In this document: piece by piece, positions 27,022 through 35,230 of the stretch
How the letters are laid out: the number at the start of each line of letters is the position of its first letter
Position numbering within the stretch: the first letter of the stretch is position 1
From: Parvimonas micra
GTDB lineage: Bacteria > Bacillota > Clostridia > Tissierellales > Peptoniphilaceae
Reading direction: 5' to 3'
NCBI RefSeq assembly: GCF_021300775.1
Contig: NZ_JAJTJP010000003.1
Location: forward strand, 1 to 64,000
DNA length: 64,000 nucleotides
Program-made: the position numbers and the translations under genes
Notes under the pieces: generated by a model
What the model was told of the DNA's origin: nothing
The model's database searches: none
What the model saw: the letters and a program-made list of their open reading frames with translations, nothing else

Positions 27022-28750
27022 CTACAACCCCTCCTTGTGTTAAGTATAAATCACGATACAATCCATCTTGTTTAACAAGAGTTTCATGATTTCCACTAGC
27101 AACTACTTCACCCTTATCAATTACTAGAATTATATCAGCATTTTGTACGGATAATATTCTTTGAGCAATAATAATTTTTGTAGTTTCAGGCATATAAGAT
27201 TGTAAGCCTCTTCTAATCAACTCATCTGTTTTTGTATCAACAGCAGATGTGGAATCGTCAAAAATTAAAATTTTTGGTTTCTTTAGTAGTGCTCTTGCAA
27301 TACAAAGTCTTTGTTTTTGACCTCCCGATAGATTTGCTCCACCTTGCTCAATATATTCATCATAACCATTAGGCATTTTGTTTATAATTTCAGTTGCTTG
27401 AGCAATATTACAAACTAAATCAAGTTCTTCATCAGTTGCATTTTTGTTTCCCCATTTTAAATTTTCTCTAATTGTTCCAGAGAATAGAGTATTTTTTTGA
27501 AGAACCATACCTACTTCTTCTCTTAATAATTCAATGTCTATATTTTCTATTTTTGTATTGTCAATTAAAATTTCTCCAGAATTAATATCGTAAAGTCTTG
27601 GAATAAGTTGTACCAATGTACTCTTTCCTGAACCAGTAACTCCTATTATACCAACAGTACTGCCTGAAGGAATTTTAAATGAAACATCATTTATTACATT
27701 TTCAATAGCATCTTCTGAATATTTAAACACTACATTTTTAAATTCAATTTCTCCACTATTTAATTTTTTGTGAAGTGACTTTTCATCTGTTATTGTAGAT
27801 TCTGTATTTAAAACTTCAGAAATTCTCTTAGAAGATTCCATCGCCATTGTTATCATAACTAGAACCATTGAGAACATCATTAAACTACTCAAAATCATAA
27901 AGCTATAAGTCATAAGGGCAGATATTTGTCCAACATTAAAACTTGGATTAACCCCTGATACTATAACATAAGAACCTAGAAATAAAATCAAAACAGTATC
28001 TACATACAAACAAAATAGCATAAGTGGTGCATTCAATGATATTATTTTTTCTGCAAAAGTAAAATTATCTTTTACTTCCGTTGCAACTTTATCAAATTTA
28101 TCAATTTCGAAATCTTCACGAACTAATGATTTTACAAGTCTTATCGCTTTAATATTTTCTTGAATAGTATTATTCATATCGTCATATTTATAAAATATTT
28201 GTTTGAAAATTTTCATAGCTTTTATAATAATAAATGCAAGGCCAATTAAAAGTATCGGAACAACTATTACAAAAATAAATGCAAGTTTTCCACCCATAAT
28301 AAAGGACATAACAAATGAGAAAACAAACATAAAAGGACTTCTAATAGCCAATCTAATTATCATCATAAATGCATTTTGAACATTTGTAACATCAGTTGTA
28401 AGTCTTGTAAGTAATGATGAATTAGAAAAAGAATCTATATTTTCAAATGAAAATCCTTGAACTTTTTCAAAAATATCCTTTCTTAAATTTCTAGCAAAGC
28501 CAGAAGACGCAACAGCACTTTTTTTACCTGCCAAGATTCCAAAAGCTAAAGAAAGCATCGCCATTACAACTAAAATTAATCCTTGATTAAATAATTCACT
28601 AATTGGAACATTTGACCTTATACCATTTACCAGATTTGCAAGAATAAAAGGAATTATACATTCCATAATAACTTCTAAAACAATATAAATAACAGACATT
28701 ATCGAGTCCTTTTTAAATTCTCTTATACTACCACTTAAAGTCTTTATCAT
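27011..28750 (-). CDS. ABC exporter subunit with degenerate catalytic site (heterodimer partner A)
   Basis: A 579-residue half-transporter with six membrane helices and Walker A (GVTGSGKST), signature LSGGQKQRL, Walker B ending in aspartate (LIFDDSTSAVD instead of DE) and a glutamine in place of the switch histidine (IIAQRILSV). These two changes mark the non-hydrolytic site of heterodimeric exporters, complementing the partner at 25189-27021. The start ATG follows GGAGGGAG. A candidate promoter, TTGCGA (28821-28826), 17 bases, AAAATA complement (28798-28803), overlaps the terminator of the upstream pst genes and is uncertain. Confidence 0.9.
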   Translation of the reverse strand: MIKTLSGSIREFKKDSIMSVIYIVLEVIMECIIPFILANLVNGIRSNVPISELFNQGLILVVMAMLSLAFGILAGKKSAVASSGFARNLRKDIFEKVQGFSFENIDSFSNSSLLTRLTTDVTNVQNAFMMIIRLAIRSPFMFVFSFVMSFIMGGKLAFIFVIVVPILLIGLAFIIIKAMKIFKQIFYKYDDMNNTIQENIKAIRLVKSLVREDFEIDKFDKVATEVKDNFTFAEKIISLNAPLMLFCLYVDTVLILFLGSYVIVSGVNPSFNVGQISALMTYSFMILSSLMMFSMVLVMITMAMESSKRISEVLNTESTITDEKSLHKKLNSGEIEFKNVVFKYSEDAIENVINDVSFKIPSGSTVGIIGVTGSGKSTLVQLIPRLYDINSGEILIDNTKIENIDIELLREEVGMVLQKNTLFSGTIRENLKWGNKNATDEELDLVCNIAQATEIINKMPNGYDEYIEQGGANLSGGQKQRLCIARALLKKPKILIFDDSTSAVDTKTDELIRRGLQSYMPETTKIIIAQRILSVQNADIILVIDKGEVVASGNHETLVKQDGLYRDLYLTQGGVVDEK

Positions 28751-28781
28751 AAACTCCCTCCATAATTATGTACTTAAATAT

Positions 28782-28809
28782 AAAAAAACTTAAATATAAA
28801 ATACTTAAG
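28782..28809 (-). terminator. Terminator of the pst genes
   Basis: An 8-bp stem with one G.T pair (CTTAAGTA / TATTTAAG on the minus strand) and a five-base loop, followed by TTTTTTTATA. Confidence 0.65.
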
Positions 28810-28873
28810 CTTTTAATTTTTCGCAAAAAAATATTCTGTTATTTTATACCCAACTAAAGTATAATTTTAACAT

Positions 28874-29536
28874 TTAAACTAATTTTTTATTTTCTATTCT
28901 AATTATTCTATCTGCAAGTCTATTCGCTTGTTTTTCATTATGTGTTGAAATTATTATAGTATATTCTTTTGAAAGTTCTTTTATTAGAGATTCAATTATT
29001 ATGGAATTTTTTTCATCCAAAGAAGAACAAGGTTCATCAAAAATCAAAACTTCAGGGCAAGTTGTAAGCATCCTAGCAATACAGAGTCTTTGTCTTTGTC
29101 CTCCGGATAATTTATATGGAGAAAGATTTAAATTATCTTTAACTTCGTCATATAAATTTACACTTTCTAGAAGTATTTTTACTTTTTCTTTTTTTTCTTT
29201 AATTTTACCATCATAAAATTCCATTGCATAAGTAAGATTTTTTTCTATTGAAAAATCAAAAGGTTTAGAGTCTTGAAAAAGTGTAGAGATTTTTCTTTTT
29301 AGTTCAATTGTTTTAATATTTTTAATATTTTCTCCTCTAAAAAAAATATCTCCAGTATAGCTACCACCATTTTCTATTAAAAACCCATTCAAGCAAGAAA
29401 GTAATGTTGATTTTCCAGAACCAGAACTTCCCATTATACATATTATTTCATTTTGCTTTATATCTAAATTAATATCTTCTAGAATATTTTTTTCTTTGTA
29501 GAAGATACTAAGATTTTTTATTTCTAATATATTCAA
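28874..29536 (-). CDS. pstB: Phosphate ABC transporter ATP-binding protein
   Basis: A 220-residue ATPase with Walker A (GSSGSGKST), signature LSGGQRQRL, Walker B (VLIFDEPCSSLD) and histidine switch (ISTHN). It is about 30 residues shorter than typical PstB (~250) and its Q-loop reads FQDSKPFDF rather than the usual FQxPxPFP, so specificity rests on its position after pstS, pstC and pstA. Start is TTG with GGAGG eight bases before it, overlapping pstA by 29 bases. No phoU follows. Confidence 0.85.
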   Translation of the reverse strand: MNILEIKNLSIFYKEKNILEDINLDIKQNEIICIMGSSGSGKSTLLSCLNGFLIENGGSYTGDIFFRGENIKNIKTIELKRKISTLFQDSKPFDFSIEKNLTYAMEFYDGKIKEKKEKVKILLESVNLYDEVKDNLNLSPYKLSGGQRQRLCIARMLTTCPEVLIFDEPCSSLDEKNSIIIESLIKELSKEYTIIISTHNEKQANRLADRIIRIENKKLV

Positions 29537-30365
29537 CTATTTTACCTCCAATATTTCTCATTATAATTTCAGATAATAAATTTAGTACTATTAATACGCC
29601 AATAAGAACCATTGCAGTAGCATAAGCTTTTTCAGTAGCAACAGATTGACTAAGCAACATATGCAAATGGAACGGTAAAGCCATTATAGGCTTTAACAAA
29701 CCACTAGGCTTTGCCATAAATACAACCCCAGTTAAAAGTAATGGTGCAGTAGCTCCTATAGCATAACTACCAGCTAAAATAGAAATAGATAGTATTTTAT
29801 TAGAAATTATTGGTAAAATAAGTTTCCTACACATATAAATTTTATCAATTCCTAAGGAATAACTATCTCTAATACATGTTTTATCAAATTCTTCAATTAA
29901 TTTTTCAACATTTAATTCTACAAAAGGAAAAACCATAAACGAAAGAGCTATACTTGCAGTAAATAGACTTTTTGGAATATTTAAAGTTACAATAAAAAAT
30001 CCATACACAAAAAGTCCAATTATAATTGATGGAATTGATGATATACATTGAATAAGAAAACTTAAAAATGTTTTTACTATTTTTGATTTACAAAATATCT
30101 TATTGTAAATAGCAAAACAAATTCCTAGTAAAGTTGAAAAAAACATAGACAGAATCATTAATAAAAATGATCCTATTATAGCATTATTTATTCCACCTTC
30201 AACACCTAATGGCATTCCTTTAGGATTTTCTGTTAAAAATTTTAAATTAATTCCTGAAACTCCATTATAAAAAATAAAAGAAAATATTAAAAAAATTGTT
30301 GAAATAACAATAAAAATAGATACAAAAGAAAATATTTTTATTAAATTATCTTTAAATCTTATCAT
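29508..30365 (-). CDS. pstA: Phosphate ABC transporter permease PstA
   Basis: A 285-residue permease with about six membrane helices and the conserved cytoplasmic loop region (DKTCIRDSYSLGIDKIYMCRKLILP, the EAA-type loop that docks on PstB). The start ATG follows AGGAG and overlaps pstC by 14 bases. PstA is the shorter-lived name for the second channel subunit; order S-C-A-B supports the assignment. Confidence 0.88.
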   Translation of the reverse strand: MIRFKDNLIKIFSFVSIFIVISTIFLIFSFIFYNGVSGINLKFLTENPKGMPLGVEGGINNAIIGSFLLMILSMFFSTLLGICFAIYNKIFCKSKIVKTFLSFLIQCISSIPSIIIGLFVYGFFIVTLNIPKSLFTASIALSFMVFPFVELNVEKLIEEFDKTCIRDSYSLGIDKIYMCRKLILPIISNKILSISILAGSYAIGATAPLLLTGVVFMAKPSGLLKPIMALPFHLHMLLSQSVATEKAYATAMVLIGVLIVLNLLSEIIMRNIGGKIVEYIRNKKS

Positions 30366-31215
30366 AACTCCTACTCTTTCTATTAACTAAAAATATTATA
30401 ATATTAATGATTAAAACTAAAATCAAAAGCGCAAAACCACTTGCAAAAAGGGCATAATAATGTTCACTATAAACTTCACTCATCCCAATTTCAAGTGCTA
30501 TTAGAGAAGGTATTGTTTGAGCTTTTGATAGTAATCTCGGAAAAATTGGGGCATTACCAATTACCATCATAACAGCCATAGTTTCCCCTATTGCTCTAGA
30601 AAAAGAAATCATAAATCCTGTTAGAATTGAATAATTTAATTTTTTAAATACTATCTTTCTAATAAAATACTCTTTACTTATTCCTAAAGCATCTGAATCT
30701 TTCTTATATTTTGCTTTTATAATTTCAATAGTCTCTACAAGATTAGATACAAAATATGGCAATATCATAATTGATAAAATAATACTACCAGCCAGTACAC
30801 TTTCTCCTGCGGAAATCTTAAATATTTTTTCTAAATTTTTTACAATTATAATCATTCCAAAAAATCCATAAATTATAGATGGAATACCAGCTAAAATATT
30901 TATTAACCACATAAGTATTACTCTTGATTTATTTGTATAAAAACATATAAATAAAGCTGTTCCAATAGCTATAGGAAGAGATATAATACAAGCTAAAATG
31001 GATATTAAGACACTGGCTAATAAAATATTAAATATTCCAAAACTTCCATAAATTTCAGTTGCATCCCAAACTTTACCAAAAATAAAATTTAAAAAATTAT
31101 TTTTTAGAAAAAAAGGTAAAGATTGATTATATAAAAATATTATCAAAGTAAATAAAAGTAAAATAGTAAATAATGTAAAAATATAGACTATATTTTTAAA
31201 AATCTTATTTTTCAT
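30352..31215 (-). CDS. pstC: Phosphate ABC transporter permease PstC
   Basis: A 287-residue permease with about six membrane helices. Conserved features include the segment around GIPSIIYGFFG and the ABC docking loop (KKDSDALGISKEYFIRKIVFKKL), plus RAIGETMAVMMVIGNAP, which is characteristic of PstC. Its ribosome site (GGAG) is directly after the intercistronic terminator at 31225-31254, so it is made from read-through of the pstS transcript. Confidence 0.92.
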   Translation of the reverse strand: MKNKIFKNIVYIFTLFTILLLFTLIIFLYNQSLPFFLKNNFLNFIFGKVWDATEIYGSFGIFNILLASVLISILACIISLPIAIGTALFICFYTNKSRVILMWLINILAGIPSIIYGFFGMIIIVKNLEKIFKISAGESVLAGSIILSIMILPYFVSNLVETIEIIKAKYKKDSDALGISKEYFIRKIVFKKLNYSILTGFMISFSRAIGETMAVMMVIGNAPIFPRLLSKAQTIPSLIALEIGMSEVYSEHYYALFASGFALLILVLIINIIIFLVNRKSRSYDKI

Positions 31216-31224
31216 AACTACTCC

Positions 31225-31254
31225 AAAAAAGAGGAATACTAAAAAGTATTCCTC
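31225..31254 (-). terminator. Intercistronic terminator between pstS and pstC
   Basis: A perfect 10-bp stem GAGGAATACT / AGTATTCCTC with a four-base loop, followed on the minus strand by TTTTTT. It sits 15 bases after pstS and 10 before the pstC start, and would give more PstS than channel proteins. Confidence 0.88.
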
Positions 31255-31269
31255 AGTATTTTCCTTAAA

Positions 31270-32202
31270 TTATTTGCTAGGAATGAATCCCATGTTTTTT
31301 ATAACTTTCTTTCCTTCTTCAGATTGAAGTAAATCAACAAATATCTTTTCTGTTTGAGTTAATTTCCCACTCTTCATAATAATTAATGGTCTTGAAATAT
31401 AATAACTATTATTTAAAATATTATCTTCTGTAGGTTCAACATTATCAACTTTCATTGGAATTAATTTTCCTTTATTTTGATTAGTTATACCATAAGATGC
31501 ATATCCAATAGCATTTTTGTTTTCAATAATTTTTGCAACTAATGCACCCATTGAAGGAGCTTGAATTGCATCTTCTCTAACTTTAACATCTTTCATTATT
31601 TTCTTTTGGAAAACTTCATGAGCTCCACCGCCTAAATCACGTGTTACAACTACTATTTCTTCATCAGGTAGAGAAGGATCTACTTCTTTCCAAGTTTTAT
31701 ATTCGCCAGAAAAAATCTTTATAATTTCTTCCTTAGTTAAATTTCCATTTTTTGCTTTTAATATATTGTTATCAGGATTTACACATATACAAAGTGCATC
31801 TATTCCTAAAGTAAATGATTCTAAATCTTTAACTTTTTCTTTCTCTGAATCTTTTATATCACGAGCTAACATTCCAAAATTAGCTACTTTATCAAGTACT
31901 GCTTTAACACCTGCTCCTGAACCGCCAGAAGAAACAAAAATAGTTATGTTTTCTTTTGGTAATGAAGAATCTACTTTATCCCAAGTTGTGTACTTTTCAA
32001 TAAAATCAGTTGCTATTTTACTGATTACAGGGGCTAAAGTTGAAGAACCGCTAAAACTAATTTGAATATTTACAGAATCAGATTTAGTTTCTGTTTTACT
32101 TGCTTCTTCTTTCTTTTCAGTATTTTGCTTTTGTCCTGAACAAGCTGTAAATAAAACACAAACTGCCAAAAGCATTGTTAATTTTTTAAAATATTTTTTC
32201 AT
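31270..32202 (-). CDS. pstS: Phosphate-binding lipoprotein PstS
   Basis: A 310-residue extracellular binding protein. The signal peptide ends in a lipobox (VLFTAC, cysteine at about 21), so it is lipid-anchored after Lgt action. The phosphate-site motif GSSTLAPV (about 54-61) and the later GSGAGVKAV are typical of PstS. It heads the pstSCAB operon; the ATG follows AGGAGGG. Its promoter is built into a perfect inverted repeat (32233-32263), which suggests repression by a dimeric regulator. Confidence 0.93.
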   Translation of the reverse strand: MKKYFKKLTMLLAVCVLFTACSGQKQNTEKKEEASKTETKSDSVNIQISFSGSSTLAPVISKIATDFIEKYTTWDKVDSSLPKENITIFVSSGGSGAGVKAVLDKVANFGMLARDIKDSEKEKVKDLESFTLGIDALCICVNPDNNILKAKNGNLTKEEIIKIFSGEYKTWKEVDPSLPDEEIVVVTRDLGGGAHEVFQKKIMKDVKVREDAIQAPSMGALVAKIIENKNAIGYASYGITNQNKGKLIPMKVDNVEPTEDNILNNSYYISRPLIIMKSGKLTQTEKIFVDLLQSEEGKKVIKNMGFIPSK

Positions 32203-32232
32203 AATACCCTCCTAAAATTAATACTTATATAT

Positions 32233-32263
32233 ATTTTACAATAAAGAATTTTTATTGTAAAAT
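32233..32263 (-). promoter_or_regulatory. pstS promoter embedded in a 13-bp inverted repeat
   Basis: The repeat ATTTTACAATAAA / TTTATTGTAAAAT is perfect with a 5-base centre. Its two arms supply the -35 (TTTACA, 32256-32261) and -10 (TAAAAT, 32233-32238) with 17-base spacing. A related, less perfect palindrome (GATAAGAA / TTCTTATT with an adjoining ATTGTAA) lies at 32291-32311. The regulator is unknown; an AT-rich palindrome could also be chance. Confidence 0.55.
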
Positions 32264-32313
32264 AAATTTTACTAATGGAAATTTATTATTGATAAGAATT
32301 TCTTATTGTAATT

Positions 32314-32961
32314 TTATTTCATTTTTGATTGTAAAAATTCTAAAACCTCTCCTAAATCTTCAAAGATAAAATCTGCCTTTGATTGATCTTGACCAAAATA
32401 GTGGTCTTTTAGTGCTATTACTTTTATATTTGCATTTTTTCCTGCTTCTATTCCCATTGAAGAATCCTCAATTACAAATACATCTTCATTTGAAACTTCC
32501 AAAACTTCACAGGCTTTTAAATAAACATCAGGATTTGGTTTGCTTTTTTTAACTTCATCTGAACTTATGATAAAATCAAAATATTCTAAAATTTCACAGG
32601 CTTTTAGTGCCTTTTCAATTGTCTTTTTAGGACTTGAAGAACAAACCGCCGTTTTAATTTTGTGTTCTTTTAAAAATTTTAGTATTTCTTTAACATTTGG
32701 TTTTAAAATTGATTTATAATCTATTGGATTTTCTGAAAAATATTTTTTATTTTCTGCATCAATCTCAGAAATAGAATACTTCCTATCTAACATTTCAAAA
32801 AGCAAATTATATGTTCCTTCCATATTTGTACCTATTAATCTATAAGTATCTTCTAGTTTCCCATTAAATCCTTTTTTTGAAATCCAATCAAATGTTCCTT
32901 TCATATAAAACATTTCTGAGTCTATTAAAACTCCATCCATATCAAATAATATTGCTTTCAT
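32314..32961 (-). CDS. HAD-superfamily hydrolase (beta-phosphoglucomutase-like)
   Basis: A 215-residue phosphatase or phosphomutase of the HAD superfamily with a helical cap. Motif I is DMDGVLIDSE (catalytic Asp8 and Asp10), motif II the serine in VCSSS, motif III the lysine in KKSKPNPDVY and motif IV EDSSMGI. This arrangement is that of the beta-phosphoglucomutase/phosphoglycolate phosphatase group; substrate cannot be set from sequence. It is the last gene of the lepB-lepA-hemW operon, starting one base after the previous stop. Confidence 0.88.
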   Translation of the reverse strand: MKAILFDMDGVLIDSEMFYMKGTFDWISKKGFNGKLEDTYRLIGTNMEGTYNLLFEMLDRKYSISEIDAENKKYFSENPIDYKSILKPNVKEILKFLKEHKIKTAVCSSSPKKTIEKALKACEILEYFDFIISSDEVKKSKPNPDVYLKACEVLEVSNEDVFVIEDSSMGIEAGKNANIKVIALKDHYFGQDQSKADFIFEDLGEVLEFLQSKMK

Positions 32962-32962
32962 A

Positions 32963-34042
32963 CTAATTTCCTCTATTTTTTAAACAATCATAATTTTTAG
33001 CCATATATCTTATTAATTTTAAATAATTATCTTTGTATTTTTTATTTCTCTTATGTTTAATTATATTCTTTATAATCTGAGTTATGTTTTGAAAAGCTAA
33101 AATTATTATCATAAATAAAAATACAATCATTCCCACAATTACATATGTCTTTAAATCTTCTGATTTTGTAATATTGTTTTTTCCTATAAATATAGTAATT
33201 TTAGATGCAATAGTACTTAAAATTAACCTTATACCAGCAAAAAAAGCTGAAATAAAAGATGATATTAAAATTGTTGAAATTAAACCTGTTTTTATTACAA
33301 AAGCTATTGCTACTTTTGCACCTCTACTAAGAGCTTTTTGTAAAAATTCAAATGAATTTATATTAACATTTATGTTTTTTTCAAGTAAGAAATTTTCCCT
33401 AACTAAATCTTCTTCTGTTGGAAATTTACTAAAAATAAAATCTTCTAAGTATTTTAATTTCTCATGATTGGTTTCAATATACTCTTTAAAATCAACATTC
33501 AAAAATTCTTTAAGTTGTAAACTATAGCCATAATATTCATCATCAAACCAATTATCTATATCATTACTTTTTGGTAATTCTTCCACTTTATTTTTAAATA
33601 ATTCTTTATTTATACTATATAGTACAAAGAATAATTCTAAACTTAAAAATATAACATATGAATAATTAACCAATGTTAAAAAGTGATTATAAAATATAAA
33701 ATCGTATTTAAATATAGAAATGTATAAAATCAAAATTAAGTTAAAGAAGGCTAATATTTTAACTAACAAATTTAGAGGATACAAAAACTTAAGCTCATAT
33801 TTTGTAAATTTATTCAAAATAAAATAAATAGTATTCATAAAATTAAATATAATTATGAATCCCAATAAAATTTGTGAAAAATTAAAAATATAAGAAAGTT
33901 GGAATTCTAATACATAAAATGAACTTATAAAATATAACAAGTAAATACAACACCATAAACTATTAAATATAGTATTTATTTTTTTCAATAGTTTTTCGTA
34001 TTTACAATTAATATTTTCTAATATATTACTTAATAAATTCAT
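32963..34042 (-). CDS. Polytopic membrane protein of unknown function
   Basis: A 359-residue protein with about four membrane helices in the first 150 residues, a charged cytoplasmic middle (about 150-235) and two to three further helices (about 245-320), ending in a basic tail. I do not recognise the family. Its ATG directly follows the hemW stop (TAAATG), and HAD begins one base after its stop, so it is firmly in the operon. Confidence 0.75.
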   Translation of the reverse strand: MNLLSNILENINCKYEKLLKKINTIFNSLWCCIYLLYFISSFYVLEFQLSYIFNFSQILLGFIIIFNFMNTIYFILNKFTKYELKFLYPLNLLVKILAFFNLILILYISIFKYDFIFYNHFLTLVNYSYVIFLSLELFFVLYSINKELFKNKVEELPKSNDIDNWFDDEYYGYSLQLKEFLNVDFKEYIETNHEKLKYLEDFIFSKFPTEEDLVRENFLLEKNINVNINSFEFLQKALSRGAKVAIAFVIKTGLISTILISSFISAFFAGIRLILSTIASKITIFIGKNNITKSEDLKTYVIVGMIVFLFMIIILAFQNITQIIKNIIKHKRNKKYKDNYLKLIRYMAKNYDCLKNRGN

Positions 34043-35185
34043 TTAATCGCCTACTTCCTTTACATTACAATTTACAAAAAAACTATCCATTATATCAAAT
34101 CCTTTTTTTGTAAAATATATTCGATCATTTTTAATTTCAATTACATTATTTTCAAGACCTATTTTAACAGCATCTTTATTTTCATCAAGAAAGTCTGCTT
34201 CAAAAAGTTTATTGTAATCAGAAATCAAAAATCCTTCCTTTAATCTCATATTCATTATAATATATTCAAATTTTTTAGTATTAATATCAATTTTTTCACA
34301 AAAGTCTATTGGAATATTACCTTTTTCAAGTTCTTTTATATACTTTGAAATATTAACTGTATTTGAAAATCTTTCATTATTAAAATAAGAATGTGATGAA
34401 ATACCAAATCCTAAATATTCTTTACAATTCCAATATTTTTTATTATGAATTGACTCTTTTCCATTTTTAGCAAAGTTGGAAACTTCATATTGTTTTAGTC
34501 CAATATTTTCTAATTTTTCAACTAAAATATGATACATTTTTCTCTCAATATCTTCGTCTAAAAAGTTTAGTTTTCCTGCATTTTGTAATGCTTTAAATTT
34601 TGTTTTTTCTTCAATAATTAAAGCATAATAAGAGATATGTTCCGGATTAATACTTTTAACAATTTCTAAATCATATAAAATATCATCAATATTCTGATTT
34701 TGATAGCCAAAAATTAAATCTATATTCAAATCAAATCCAAATTTTTTTACTAATTTTATGCTATCAATCGCTTCTTTTGAGTTATGATTTCTTCCGAGCT
34801 CTTTTAATATTTTATCATTAAAGCTTTGTACTCCAATTGATAGTCTATTAATTTTTGACTTTTTATAAAACTCTAATTTTTTATCATCAAATGTTTTTGG
34901 ATTTGTCTCAATTGTAATCTCAATATTTTCTAAAACCGTAAATTGTTCTCTTACTTTTTCTAAAATTTCAAAAATATATTCACCGTCTATAAAACTTGGA
35001 GTTCCTCCTCCAATAAAAATAGAATCAATTAAAAATTCTTTATTTCCTTTTAATTCAATTTCTTTTTTTATAGCTTCTACATATTCTTTTATTTTTGAAT
35101 TAGCACCCTGAAAAGCAGTAAAATCACAATAATTGCAAATTTTATCACAAAAAGGGATGTGAATATATATTCCTAGTTTTCTCAT
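34043..35185 (-). CDS. hemW: Radical SAM protein HemW (heme chaperone, coproporphyrinogen oxidase-like)
   Basis: A 380-residue radical-SAM enzyme with the cluster motif CDKICNYC in HIPFCDKICNYCDF near the N-terminus, then the glycine-rich FIGGGTPSFI and the VQSFNDKIL motif. These, the length and the lepA neighbourhood (lepA-hemW order is common in Firmicutes) indicate HemW rather than true HemN. An upstream TTG extends the frame by six codons, but GGGAG sits four bases before the ATG at 35185, which is preferred. Confidence 0.9.
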   Translation of the reverse strand: MRKLGIYIHIPFCDKICNYCDFTAFQGANSKIKEYVEAIKKEIELKGNKEFLIDSIFIGGGTPSFIDGEYIFEILEKVREQFTVLENIEITIETNPKTFDDKKLEFYKKSKINRLSIGVQSFNDKILKELGRNHNSKEAIDSIKLVKKFGFDLNIDLIFGYQNQNIDDILYDLEIVKSINPEHISYYALIIEEKTKFKALQNAGKLNFLDEDIERKMYHILVEKLENIGLKQYEVSNFAKNGKESIHNKKYWNCKEYLGFGISSHSYFNNERFSNTVNISKYIKELEKGNIPIDFCEKIDINTKKFEYIIMNMRLKEGFLISDYNKLFEADFLDENKDAVKIGLENNVIEIKNDRIYFTKKGFDIMDSFFVNCNVKEVGD

Positions 35186-35197
35186 TTTTCTCCCATT

Positions 35198-35228
35198 AGG
35201 CAAAAAGCCTATTATATAATAGGCTTTT
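35198..35228 (-). terminator. Terminator between lepA and hemW
   Basis: A perfect 26-base palindrome (35203-35228, arms AAAAGCCTATTA) followed on the minus strand by TTTTT. Two bases separate it from the lepA stop. hemW would then depend on read-through. Confidence 0.8.
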
Positions 35229-35230
35229 AT

